Source: Priapulus caudatus (Eukaryota; Priapulida; Priapulimorpha; Priapulimorphida; Priapulidae). Taken from it: a stretch of 23,329 bases of DNA. Of the stretch, positions 1 through 8,705 are shown in pieces (the stretch's first letter is position 1; each line of letters opens with the position of its first letter). Under the pieces are notes generated by a model. That model did no database searches. It was given only the letters and a program-made list of their open reading frames with translations, and was not told the origin of the DNA. The position numbers and the translations under genes were made by a program. The DNA lies in assembly GCF_000485595.1 (NCBI RefSeq), contig NW_014577184.1, forward strand, positions 420,984 through 444,312, read 5' to 3'.

Positions 1-14
1 TCTCTCTCTTCCCA

Positions 15-71
<57 letters not shown>

Positions 72-269
72 GTCTCTTTCTCTGTCTCTCTCTCTCTTTT
101 TTTTCTCTCTCTCTCACTGTCTCTCTCTCTCGTTCGCTCTATATATCTCTCTTGCTCGCTTTCTTTCTCTCGTTCTTTCTCCCTGTTTCTCTCTCGTTCT
201 CTCTCTCTCTCGCTCTCTCTTTCTCTCTCTCTCTCGCTATCTCTCTCTCTCTGTCTGCTCCTCTCTCGC
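1..269. repeat. (TC)n microsatellite, interrupted
   Basis: Nearly pure pyrimidine on the plus strand: long CT runs broken by CTGT, CTTT, CTCG and TATA interruptions. The window begins inside the repeat, so its full length is unknown. The strand asymmetry makes it triplex-prone. Confidence 0.95.
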
Positions 270-1160
270 CCCCTTTTCCTATCTACGCTAAGTATTCGTG
301 TCCTCGTAAATAGAGAATCGCTGACGTTATAACGTTATTACATGATATGGATTTAAAAAACGTGTTCGTTTTTTCCCGGCGCTGGCGAGCACCTTCACAG
401 TTAATTGACTGTTTGTTTGACGGATGACTCTAATGGACTTATTCGCCTGGAGTGATGGACACATAGCGAAAATCAATCGACATTGCGATTTGAACGTTCG
501 AAAAAAACGGTGCTTATAAAACAAAAATCGCGCAAAGTCAATAATTTAGTGTGCACGCGTAGAAAACACGTATAAACTCGTCTCCGCGGTAGTGAGGTTA
601 TCTCGCTTACTTAGACGAATAAGTTTATTAATAATTACATTATTGCCTTTAATTTGGATAGCACCAGCAGATGAGTGCCACAGTTCGACATAAGGCAAGT
701 GAGTGCCCGCCTGGTCCCTATGCTGTAGTACTCAGTGCCTTAACTTATTCAGTTAGCAACTACGAAAGCCCGGTATAGGCTTACTCGATTTTGAAATCTC
801 GGTTGTCGAATTTCGAATTTTGGGTATATAACTAAGGAATGAAATCCGTTTCTCAAGTGGTCAGCCGAGGAGGAGGCAACGCGCATAGTCTGAGTGATCA
901 CAAAAGTCATTTATATTTTGAATTTCGAATTTTGGAATTAGCTTGCGGTGCTTTCGTAAGAAACACGTCGTTGTGAATTTGAGTATTGTTTTCAAACATT
1001 CCACCATGTAAAGTGGCAATATATCACATCAATAATTTACACTGATGCTGTGGTTATAGGCATAAATGCTGTAGCAGCTGCATTACTCTCAGTCCAACTT
1101 AGTTCGTTTAGAGACAGGCGTATTTGTCAAACACACTTCATACATCTGAGAACATTTCGA
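270..1160. other. AT-rich single-copy-like stretch, no firm gene
   Basis: No repeat array and no convincing gene. A TTCGAATTTTGG motif occurs twice (near 809 and 922). A TATA-like TATATAA lies at 825-831, just before an ATG at 839 that opens a 45-codon frame ending at 976. A weaker 35-codon frame starts at 671 and contains a GTGAGT donor-like site at 699. Frames this short are expected by chance, so none is called as a gene. Confidence 0.5.
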
Positions 1161-1166
1161 GCTATA

Positions 1167-1378
1167 GGTCTTCCGACAAGCAATCTGCAATGTCAGAAGC
1201 ACCGCGAGATCTCGCGACAATGATTGCTACTCGTCCTAAACAGATGATATTATGTTGCAGTAATCCCAGCAAGGTCTTCCCAACGTGCAATCAGCGATGT
1301 TGACATTAATGCAACAAGATCACGCGAGAATAATTAATACCTGTGCGGCAGGCGAGAATATCACATTTCGCGTCTTTA
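1167..1378 (+). repeat. Diverged tandem duplication, about 106-bp unit
   Basis: GGTCTTCC recurs at 1167 and 1273, each followed by similar text: GCAATC, then GCRATGT, then GATCNCGCGA and ATT. The 14-bp perfect palindrome CGCGAGATCTCGCG at 1203-1216 lies in the first copy and is broken in the second. In one frame of each copy the peptides share QSAM, followed by a DLATMIAT-like versus DHARIINT-like stretch. Confidence 0.45.
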
Positions 1379-1437
1379 GGGAAGCGTGGGCAGCGGCCGT
1401 GAGTGCATCGGAAGCCATCATAGATGTGAGTAAATAG
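1264..1437 (+). CDS. Candidate internal coding exon (unrecognised protein)
   Basis: This plus-strand frame is open from after a TAA at 1261 to a TAG at 1435. If the AG at 1268-1269 is an acceptor and GTGAGT at 1426-1431 a donor, the exon is 1270-1425: exactly 52 codons, phase 0 at both ends. The peptide starts QGLPNVQSAM and runs through NITFRVFREAWAAAVSASEA. An in-frame ATG lies at 1309. The polypyrimidine tract before the acceptor is poor. The region just upstream (from 1167) is a diverged copy of its first part. I recognise no family. It could be a chance frame, a remnant of a retroelement or gene, or a real exon. Confidence 0.28.
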   Translation, partial: SQQGLPNVQSAMLTLMQQDHARIINTCAAGENITFRVFREAWAAAVSASEAIIDVSK

Positions 1438-1511
1438 GACGAGTCCGAATTTCGCCGCAGTAGATAAACGACTGCTATGTCTAATGATAAAAAAGAAGTA
1501 ACAACCGTATA

Positions 1512-1549
1512 TTAACCACAACTATAGTAACAACCGTATTTGTGGTTAA
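1512..1549. repeat. 10-bp inverted repeat, 18-nt loop
   Basis: TTAACCACAA at 1512-1521 and TTGTGGTTAA at 1540-1549 are perfect reverse complements. A direct repeat of ACAACCGTAT (1501 and 1530) overlaps the structure. It is isolated, with no TA-rich excuse for the match. Confidence 0.7.
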
Positions 1550-1975
1550 AACTGTGGTACTACTCTTTCAAGTCATGCTTATTATGTTCGCCTATAAAAA
1601 CTCGGGTACTGTTGTAATTGTACTGTATGGGGTTTATACGATGTAATACCTATGCGTGCTGGAGGGTGTATGCCAGTCTACAAACGCATTGCTGTATTTA
1701 TAATAATTTTTTATAATAAAATATTTTGCAAATATTTCTAATTTCTCTCTACAACATGAAATGTTCTTCTGCATATACGATATATCCGCAATAATGTTTC
1801 CTTGCACATTCTCATGGTTAATGTATTTTACAATGTCCTGCTAATTCATGGCAGCCCACTTGCGTTATTTTTCCGTAAGCTACGCTGCGTTTTCTATATG
1901 TTAACCCTTTTATTTCACACAATTTTCTTTGCTAAACATTGTACAATTACTGTCTTTATTTAACTACCATTTCAC
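1550..1975. other. AT-rich stretch, nothing identified
   Basis: AT-rich sequence with runs such as TATAATAATTTTTTATAATAAA near 1698. I see no gene, RNA or repeat array. Confidence 0.5.
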
Positions 1976-2013
1976 GCGAGAGAGCGCGAGAGAGAGCGAG
2001 AGAGAGAGAGGGG
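1976..2013. repeat. (GA)n short tract
   Basis: Interrupted GAGA run with GCGAGA variants, followed by GAGCGAGCGAGCAG at 2047-2060. It borders the first minisatellite cluster. Confidence 0.85.
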
Positions 2014-2079
2014 GTATAAGCCGACGGTCAGAGAAGGGGTTGCGATCGAGCGAGCGAGCAGGACAGAGAGTATACACGC

Positions 2080-2172
2080 AAGCATGCATTCACGTATGCA
2101 CCCGCGTATGCACCCACGTACGTAGTACTGCCCACGTATGTACCCACGTAGGTATGCACCCAGCGTAGGCTA
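2080..2172. repeat. 16-bp minisatellite, cluster I
   Basis: Degenerate units of the form GTAGGTATGCACCCAC together with shorter 12-bp variants (GTATGCACCCRC). The overlapping frames on both strands are by-products, since 16 is not a multiple of 3. Confidence 0.8.
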
Positions 2173-2418
2173 TGGCGTGTAATAGGTAAAGTCGGCAGCG
2201 CGTGCACAGTACCTTCTCATAAAGGAAACTAGGGGTGCAGTAGATATAGGGACGCTGAAGTGTGGGCTCATTTGGCACTGGTTAGTGACTCGCTGGTCAC
2301 GTTAAGGGCTCAATACTGGTTTGACGTGTTTTATTATCGTAATTACCCATACCTCATCGCTAGGGCCGTAGGCTGAGCACCACCTATCCGTTAGGTAAAA
2401 GGGCGAGAGGCAGTCACC
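2173..2418. other. Spacer between minisatellite clusters
   Basis: Mixed-composition DNA without an array. It contains isolated unit-like words (CCGTAGGCTGAGCACC near 2369) and no credible gene. Confidence 0.5.
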
Positions 2419-2454
2419 CAGCTGGCGGATTCAGGATTTCAAGAAGGGGGTGCG
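2419..2454 (+). mobile_element. Possible end of a hAT-like non-autonomous element
   Basis: The stretch CAGCTGGCGGATTCAGG, followed by ATTTC, A-rich DNA and a G5 run, resembles terminal sequences of the CAGTGGCGGATCCAGG type that I remember from hAT-like elements in animal genomes. I found no matching inverted end in the window, so it would be a solitary or truncated end. Confidence 0.3.
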
Positions 2455-2458
2455 AAAC

Positions 2459-2622
2459 CCGTAAGGGTAATGCAACCCCAACGTAGGGGTATCGACCCCG
2501 TGGTATGCACCACGTAGGTAATCACCCACTGTAGGTATGCACCCCCGTAGGTATCCCCACCGTAGGGTATGCAACCAACTAGGTATGCACCGGCCACGTA
2601 GGGTATGCACTGGGCAGGAGGT
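2459..2622. repeat. 16-bp minisatellite, cluster II
   Basis: About ten irregular units of GTAGGTATGCACCCAC, in the same orientation as cluster I. Most units carry one-base gains or losses, for example CCACGTAGGTAATCACCC and CCGTAGGTATCCCCAC. Open minus-strand frames here (rich in GCIPT/GDTYGG-like words) are translations of the repeat. Confidence 0.85.
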
Positions 2623-3379
2623 ACTTGGGGCAGGTCCAATTCCGCGATAAGGGAAATATTTTGAACTTGATGAGCGATCACAGGAGATGGTCATTCACGG
2701 GGTGGAGGGGGGACTTAATATTAGTATCAATGTGACACAGCCTTCCATCTATCGGACAAGCAATTTTCCGTTTTAGCTAGGAATTTTGTTTGTGTGCTCC
2801 ACAGATGGCTAGTGGGTCCCAGAACGTCTATGGCGCTCTCCCTATGTCCCACGGCCCCCCGCAGCGTAGGCGGATTGAGCACGCACACTCGCCTTCGTTT
2901 ACAACTCATAACGTATAGGTGTTCAATGTTCCAACTTAATTGTCTGCCACGTGATCAATGTCATGAACGTAACACAAATAACCAGCTTTGATGGTATTAC
3001 AGCTCCACTCTTGATATGTTGTTTAGCGTGTAAAATGTATAATTCGACACTCTGAGTGTGAGGTGTAATGGTCGGGTAGAGGTAGTTGGCGCATCCTCCA
3101 TCTGATCAGGATACTAGGCAATCACCAGATCTCCAGGCCGTAGGTATATCACAAACAGCACCACACGTATATGATGACGGTATAATATATAAAAAGGTTT
3201 GCTCACTATATACCATGAATTCACAACGTAGGCTACTACACATCGAACCCCAACGTTAGTACAGGTATAGCACACACACTTCATAACGGCGGTATGCAGA
3301 TATCAGGAGTGAAGCCATGCAGCCTGTATAGTACACTTCCAAACTACGTTATGGAACTGGCACCCACCGTCGAGTATTA
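2623..3379. other. Unique spacer with scattered decayed minisatellite units
   Basis: Mostly single-copy-like. From about 3130 onward, words such as CCGTAGGTATATCAC, CAACGTAGGCTAC and GGCGGTATGCAG suggest heavily decayed 16-bp units. No gene is recognised; the frames on both strands at 2727-2991 overlap each other and show nothing familiar. Confidence 0.45.
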
Positions 3380-3600
3380 ATGCAACCCACGTAGGTACTA
3401 CACTATCACATCCAACCCCGTAGGTTTGCACCCCACGTAGGTTATGCACCCGCGTAGCTATGCCCCCACGAGGTATGGCACGCCACGTAGGTGATCACAC
3501 GAGGTATGCCACCCCCCGCGTAGGTATGCACCCACGTAGGTATGCGACCCGCGTAGGTATCACCCGGTAAGTATGCACAGCGCGTAAGGTATGACCGTGG
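3380..3600. repeat. 16-bp minisatellite, cluster III
   Basis: The best-preserved cluster: about 14 units, including consecutive near-consensus copies around 3519-3560 (GCGTAGGTATGCACCCACGT). Same orientation as the other clusters. Confidence 0.88.
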
Positions 3601-3622
3601 TATAACAGCCCCGTCGCGCGGC

Positions 3623-3722
3623 ACTCTCTCTCTCCTCTCGGTCATGGTGCTCACTCTCTCTCCCTCCCTCCCTCCAGTTTCCCCGGCTGCCTCTCTTTTC
3701 TTGCTCTCTTTTCCTTCTCGTC
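3623..3722. repeat. CT-rich low-complexity tract
   Basis: CTCTCTCT runs with (CCCT)n and TTTTCTTGCTC variants. It lies in the opposite purine/pyrimidine sense to the GA block at 3866. Confidence 0.85.
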
Positions 3723-3727
3723 TCCGT

Positions 3728-3803
3728 GGTATGCACTCCTCCGCCTGTCAGATTATGCATCTCCTTCTCCTCGTCCGTTACGTTATGCACCCGCCGTAGG
3801 TAA
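3728..3803. repeat. 16-bp minisatellite, cluster IV (decayed)
   Basis: GTGGTATGCACTCC, GATTATGCATCTCC and GTTATGCACCCGCCGTAGGTA are recognisable diverged units in the same orientation as the main array. Confidence 0.6.
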
Positions 3804-3865
3804 TTGGGCACTCTCGCGTGAGTTGCTATGTACCTCCGCGTTCTGATTACACGCAACTACTCCCG

Positions 3866-3925
3866 GAGGAGAGAGAGAGAGCGGCGCTGCGCAGGAGAGA
3901 AAGGAACGTCACAGATGAAAGAGAG

Positions 3926-3968
<43 letters not shown>

Positions 3969-4045
3969 GAGTGAGAAGGAGAGATGCACGGTCGAGAGAG
4001 AGAGAGAAAGAGAGTCTCTCGAGTAGCGAGAGAGGAGAGAGGAGA
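3866..4045. repeat. (GA)n low-complexity tract
   Basis: Almost all purine on the plus strand, with a 30-bp pure GA core near 3930-3964. Frames of about 100 codons across it (RERERE / SLSLSL) are repeat translations. Confidence 0.93.
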
Positions 4046-4395
4046 ATTCCGGAATATAAGATAGTTCTTCGCAGTGCTGTATGTATCCACGACTTTCTAC
4101 CAACTACATATAGATTTCTACACGATGATGTTACGTGAGCCAGCCAGCATACATAGACTTTGTATAGAATAGAAGATCGCTGCTCCTAATGATGTCTGTT
4201 TTCGCGTGCTCTGATGATCCTTATGTATCAATGAAAAACAAAAGAAGATATTGTTTTACAATGTGTGTGTTTTTTATGGCAAGTATTGCATGGCATGTCG
4301 CATTCGAACACGTTAACCGCTGGGTATAGGCGGTTAATGAGTCTAAAGCAGGAAGAATACCTATTCTACATAACGTGCGCATATGCTCGCTTCAT
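4046..4395. other. Unique spacer, nothing identified
   Basis: Ordinary mixed sequence between the GA and CT blocks. I see no gene, RNA or repeat. Confidence 0.5.
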
Positions 4396-4942
4396 CATCT
4401 CTCTCTCGTCGGTCAGCCGTCCCGCAGCCTGCTACGTCTCCATCTCATGCGACATCGACAACCGCGCGACCCATCCCTTCCTCTCGCGTCCCCAGATTTC
4501 TTCTCATCTGCACGCACGCCACAACTCACCTCTCTGTCATCACCATCTCAGAACTATTCCGCCACGCACTCACGGCAATCGTATCCGCGACGCCGCACGC
4601 CACTCACATACAACTCTTACGATTCTTCTCATGCAAGCACACCCCCACAATCAGTCCTCTCTCGTCTCTCTCTCTCTCTCTCATCTCTTCTCCCTCTCTC
4701 TCGCGTGCGGCGGCACGCACCCTCGCACCGCACCACTAAGCACGCACACATCACACATCGCTCGTCATCTCGTCTCTCATCTCTCGTCTCTCTCTTCTGG
4801 TCTCGCGCTCTCGTCTGCTCTCGGTCCTTCTCTCTCTCCCTGTCAGCAGCTGCTCGACACGAACGTCATCCTTCTCCTTCTCTCAGCTCGTCTCTCGCTC
4901 ATCTCGGAAGTCTCTCTCTCGTCCTCTCATCTCTCTCTCTGG
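4396..4942. repeat. CT-rich cryptic simple sequence
   Basis: CTCTCTC and CTCGTC runs mixed with CACGCAC. The composition removes stop codons from several plus-strand frames, giving overlapping 118- to 233-codon open frames rich in Ser, Leu, His and Thr. These overlap one another, begin at non-ATG codons or weak ATGs, and have no domain, so I treat them as artefacts. Confidence 0.85.
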
Positions 4943-4974
4943 CTAGTTCACGCTACGCACACATAGGACACGCG

Positions 4975-5425
4975 CCATGACACACTACTATCCGCACCCG
5001 CACACGCAACATCTCCACACCAGCTTTCTCCTCTCGACACATCGTCGAGCGCGCGCAGTCGCACAGCACAACAGACGCACGCTCACGCATCACACCAGTC
5101 CGTCTCTCTACCGCCTCGCACAAATCCGCCGTCGCGCACAACATCCTCGTGTCTCGGATCTCTCGCCACCAGGTTGTGTTCTCGCGCGCGCATGCACGCA
5201 CGCACTACACGCAGGCGCAGCACACACGCACAGAGCAGTCACGCACACAGCGCGTGCACACACAGCTACACGAACACACAACACACCACAGGCACACGCT
5301 CACACTCGGCGCACCACACACAACACCGACACACACACACCACATACACACACATCACACACACAGGCCACCACCCAACACATCACACACACACTCATGC
5401 ACACACATCCAACCGCACGCAACAG
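4975..5425. repeat. (CA)n/CACGCA-rich simple sequence
   Basis: CA dinucleotides with ACGC, ACAC and CATC interruptions, densest at 5215-5410. The His/Thr-rich frames (HTHTHT) are repeat translations. Confidence 0.9.
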
Positions 5426-5624
5426 TAGCACGGATCTACCAATTGTAAGGTTGTCGGAAGCGAATCCCCAGGCCACTTTGAGCGTTTCAATAAAATAAAT
5501 GCTAATAAACTACGAAATTATTTTATACCAAAGTCTTAATGTTTCCTATATCGCCAACAATTTCTGTAAATTCCGTCACATCGGCTGTCAACCAATACTG
5601 GCGGCCGCCATTGCTCCCGCTGCA
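5426..5624. other. AT-rich spacer with overlapping AATAAA signals
   Basis: Two AATAAA hexamers overlap at 5489-5499. No upstream gene on the plus strand supports a 3' end here. GGCGGCCGCC at 5600-5609 is a GC palindrome followed by CATTG, resembling a YY1 half-site. Confidence 0.35.
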
Positions 5625-5684
5625 CACTGACACTTAAATATATAGTATAATATGTATTATACACTATATATTTAAGTGTCAGTG
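5625..5684. repeat. 60-nt near-perfect hairpin
   Basis: The outer arms (5625-5644 and 5665-5684) are a perfect 20-bp inverted repeat: CACTGACACTTAAATATATA against its reverse complement. The inner arms GTATAATA (5645-5652) and TATTATAC (5655-5662) add 8 bp. The only defects are the 2-nt loop (TG) and a 2-nt bulge (AC, 5663-5664). It could be a tiny palindromic element, a cruciform site or a pre-miRNA-like stem. The mixed-sequence ends are not explained by AT richness. Confidence 0.9.
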
Positions 5685-6393
5685 AACATATTCTCTTTGT
5701 AGTTGATTCATTTTTACTAGGGAAAGATTAGTTTTTTAAAACACGTTCAACGCTGCCGGTGTTAACAATGCACCTACCGCCCTGCGCTGGAATTTTCGCG
5801 TTTTTACCGCGTATTCACTTATTGATTTACCACATTTCCTTTGCAGGAAAGCTAACCAAACTGACACATTTACTTTGTATGAGTGTTATCTCACCCTTAC
5901 ACGTTCAAATAGTATGGAAATCGTTCCCCTTCATAATAATATATTGATATGAAAACAGGGCAAAAACTGATATTTCGTGCATTTTCGTCTCAAATGCCAC
6001 TGCACCGGTGGATTTTCGCGAGTTTGTTATGATATCATTCGACAGTATACTATTTTTCCCGGTAAGAAATGTGACAACGCTTACACATGTGTGGGGTATG
6101 AACCTTGTTTTGTTTTTCCACATGCAAAAATACTTTTTAGAATGTTACATACTACACAGTTATTATATTATATCCCGCTAGGAAAACGATAAACAAACCT
6201 TATTAAACGGACTTTAGCCCCGAATTTACCTTGAGTCTCAAAACTCCTAATTTCACGTTCGAATCAACGGTAAAGCATTGTATTCTTTAGTTCATGTAAG
6301 ACTGGGGTAATGTAGACTGTCTCTGTTTGATTTCTAGGTAGGTAGTGCCTGCCATCTGTTGGAAATCAGAGTAACAAAAACCCACAATCTTTA
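5685..6393. other. AT-rich unique stretch
   Basis: Several 60-75-codon open frames lie on opposite strands and overlap (5759-6192), as expected in AT-rich chance sequence. One, near 5980-6192, is Cys-rich and carries a GTAAGA donor-like site at 6061, but no domain is recognisable. No gene is called. Confidence 0.45.
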
Positions 6394-6465
6394 ACGAGCT
6401 GGCTCGTGGAACCGCGGGGATGCGTTTTGATTGTTCCGACGAGCTGACTCGTGGATCCGCGGGTA
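6394..6465. repeat. 27-bp direct repeat carrying short hairpins
   Basis: Copies at 6394-6420 and 6439-6465 match at 24 of 27 positions and are offset by 45 bp. Each begins with ACGAG-CTGR-CTCGT, a 5-bp inverted repeat, and then GG..CCGCGGG. The motif may be part of a binding site or a decayed tandem array of two units. Confidence 0.75.
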
Positions 6466-7322
6466 TGAAATATCTATTCTGAGTATTTTGATGAATATGC
6501 CCTTTACGTGCCAACTATATCGCGTGTCTACAAGTTAAGGAGAAATAGTGGTCTATTAGAGGATAAATTTTCGATTATTTTTCCCCAGCTATCGCTCAAT
6601 AAACCAGCAGTCTACTGTGTAAGTAATACGTCAAATGTCAGCACGTTGTTAAATCCGTGCTCCATTATATGCACCCTAAGCAGCTAGAACCATCTATGCG
6701 TGTATTTGTGGCATAGTGTAGGTGCTCCTGTGTGGACATTCTTCATTCAGCACCTCGTCAGAAATGATCAACTAATCAGCTGCATGGTTACAAAGTCGAG
6801 GCCTCTCATCTATCCACTGCCCAGTCCTTGAATATGGTGACCCAAATGTCCATTACATTCTTCACTATAGGCTGGGACATCGATGATCATTAACTCTGGT
6901 TTCTTTTCTCTTCGACAGCCTAGGATGTAGTAGCTGGGTAATAGCAGGGGTGGATATTGACAAATTTGTCATTATTTCAATATTTTCAATATTATGTCAT
7001 TAATAATTTGTTATTATTCATTCCTGTTAATGTGATAGCCACCCGTGCCAACACATCTGAGCGTTATACACTATAAGCCGGCTGCTTGCGGCTGCAATCG
7101 GGGCTGGGGGTGCCATAACTGCCGGTGTGTTATACGTTTTCGGCGCTTATTTTCGGTCCATATTATTAACGCCGACATTTTTGCTCTTCGTCTGCGACTT
7201 AGAAGGGGTTCACAGTCGGGGTTTCTTTTCACTCTGTAAAAGAAAAACTTCGACGCGAAGGTATGACTGAGTTGTGAACTCACAGCTTTCGACGTAAAAG
7301 GTAGGCATGCTATAATCACTGA
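6466..7322. other. Unique stretch, no gene called
   Basis: A good 3' splice-acceptor-like tract (pyrimidine-rich, ending GACAG at 6918) lies on the plus strand, but the frame beyond it is short. On the minus strand at about 6812-6864 a short frame reads NVMDIWVTIFKDWAVDR before a stop. It is protein-like, but too short to identify. Confidence 0.35.
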
Positions 7323-7568
7323 TCAAGGTCTTGCGGGTATAGACTTGCTAGGACTTCGCGTGGCATTCGTGATGCTTGGATATATCCGGTACGTTGGCCA
7401 CCGTTGTGAATCCAGGCAGCATGCAGACATAACTATGGTGAACAGGATGGATCAGACGACCGATTTCGAATTCAAACGGAGGAGGTAGATGCATTGTCTT
7501 GGCTTTCGCACAAAGGAAGAACAAGTGAGTCATCACGTGATTTGCGGCTGGCACGTTTGCTAAAGAAA
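7323..7568 (+). CDS. Low-stop plus-strand segment upstream of 7620 (possible exon or pseudogene part)
   Basis: In the same frame as the candidate at 7620, DNA from 7323 to 7796 has only two stops (TGA at 7407 and at 7569). The middle piece, 7410-7568, is 53 codons: it begins IQAACRHNYGEQDGSDD and ends SRDLRLARLLKK. A GTGAGT donor-like site lies at 7525-7530. Joining that donor to nearby downstream acceptors does not give a continuous frame, so two exons are not demonstrated. Alternatives are a decayed coding copy or chance. Overlapping minus-strand frames are equally open, which weakens the case. Confidence 0.22.
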
Positions 7569-7619
7569 TGAGATTTAGTTTGTTGTGTAAAATTTCCAAC
7601 AACTAAAGGCCCCTTAGAA

Positions 7620-7796
7620 ATGGCGACAACAGACCTCGGAATCAATACAAGGTCGATCACAGAAATGCGGTATACTTTCGATGACTACGATAGCTTCAAG
7701 ACATACATGGCACTAAAAATCAAAATTAAAATAAATCCAAGACCATCGCTATATCTCGAACGTAAGTATATTTTAAGTAGTAGATTTGCGATATGA
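7620..7796 (+). CDS. Candidate first coding exon or 58-codon small ORF
   Basis: The ATG at 7620 has a strong Kozak context (A at -3, G at +4). The frame reads MATTDLGINTRSITEMRYTF, then a DDYDSFKTYMALK stretch and a Lys/Ile-rich run, and it stops at 7794-7796. A consensus donor GTAAGT occurs at 7762-7767; splicing there would give a 142-nt coding exon ending in phase 1 after LYLE. The frame is also open upstream to 7572. I recognise no family. The combination of strong Kozak and consensus donor is suggestive but not proof; no partner exon was found. Confidence 0.33.
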   Translation: MATTDLGINTRSITEMRYTFDDYDSFKTYMALKIKIKINPRPSLYLERKYILSSRFAI

Positions 7797-8559
7797 ATTC
7801 TCGTCATTTACTTGTCTCTTTTATTTATACCTTATATTTATTATTATTTATACTTATCTCTTTTATCTCTATTATTTTCTTTGACAACATGCGCTTATCG
7901 TTATTGCAACATATTACGGAGACTTATAATTTTATAATTATATAATCGATTAGAGTTTTAGCATTTTGACCGACCTTTTCACCGCTAAAATAACTTTATA
8001 GATTATCCAGCATGCAAGGGGTTCTGTCAAGTGCTTGCTAATTTCATTTGAGACGATAAAAAGGGCGGACCAAGAGGAATAGAATGCATTCCATATAAAT
8101 AAAATATGAAGTATAATAACCATATAAATATACCATATAATAAGAAATAAACAGCAAATAGAGCACCTGTTTGAAGAAAGACATACACGCAACCTGGTTG
8201 CGTGCATTCGTTTCTGCCCAAAAGCTGTTGGTCCCATTTTAGCCAATAAAAACATATATAGAGAGAACCATAGAAGCACGAGAAGATTTGTTATGTTAGC
8301 AAAGTGCTTGCGTGCATACCCTGTTATAGAGCCGAGGACGAATAGGCCTATATGCTACATTTCATCGCGAAACCCACTATAACTCTGTTTGGTTTAGTTT
8401 TGATAGAACTACTGCAGTTTCGCGAAAATAGCAAATGCACTTTCCTTGCCATTCCGTTTGCAATTTCTCGTGGAAAACATAATAGTTCGAAAACAACAAT
8501 ATACCAGCTACACATGCTATAACGTGTCGACGCAGCCTTTTACGTCATCTGAGCGTCGC
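7797..8559. other. AT-rich stretch with one small hairpin
   Basis: CACGCAAC at 8186-8193 and GTTGCGTG at 8197-8204 form a perfect 8-bp stem with a 3-nt loop. CCATATAAAT-like words recur near 8092, 8120 and 8136. A minus-strand open frame of about 109 codons (7950-8279) starts at GTG and is hydrophobic because of AT richness; I do not call it a gene. Confidence 0.45.
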
Positions 8560-8705
8560 TCGCACGCACAGCCGCCTACGCATGCACGCACACACCGCAT
8601 GCACACCCGCGCAACTGCATGCAGGCGAGCACACGCGCGCACGCACGCACCTATGCACGAACGTACGCACGCACGCGCGGGCAGGCACACTTGCGCATCA
8701 CGCAA
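8560..8705. repeat. CA/CG-rich simple sequence (ACGC)n
   Basis: CGCACGCA and GCATGCA units, highly alternating purine-pyrimidine, with several GCATGC palindromes. Frames on both strands are by-products. Confidence 0.85.

Noticed and set aside
4265-4980. Overlapping 233-, 201- and 118-codon frames
   Set aside because: CT/CA low-complexity DNA; three overlapping frames, Ser/Leu/His/Thr bias, non-ATG or weak starts, no domain.
5489-5499. Polyadenylation signal AATAAA (two overlapping)
   Set aside because: No gene body upstream on the plus strand, only CA repeat; such hexamers are frequent in AT-rich DNA.
7950-8279. 109-codon hydrophobic minus-strand frame, membrane-like
   Set aside because: Starts at GTG, lies in AT-rich DNA where Phe/Ile/Leu/Tyr codons abound, and is within chance length for such composition.
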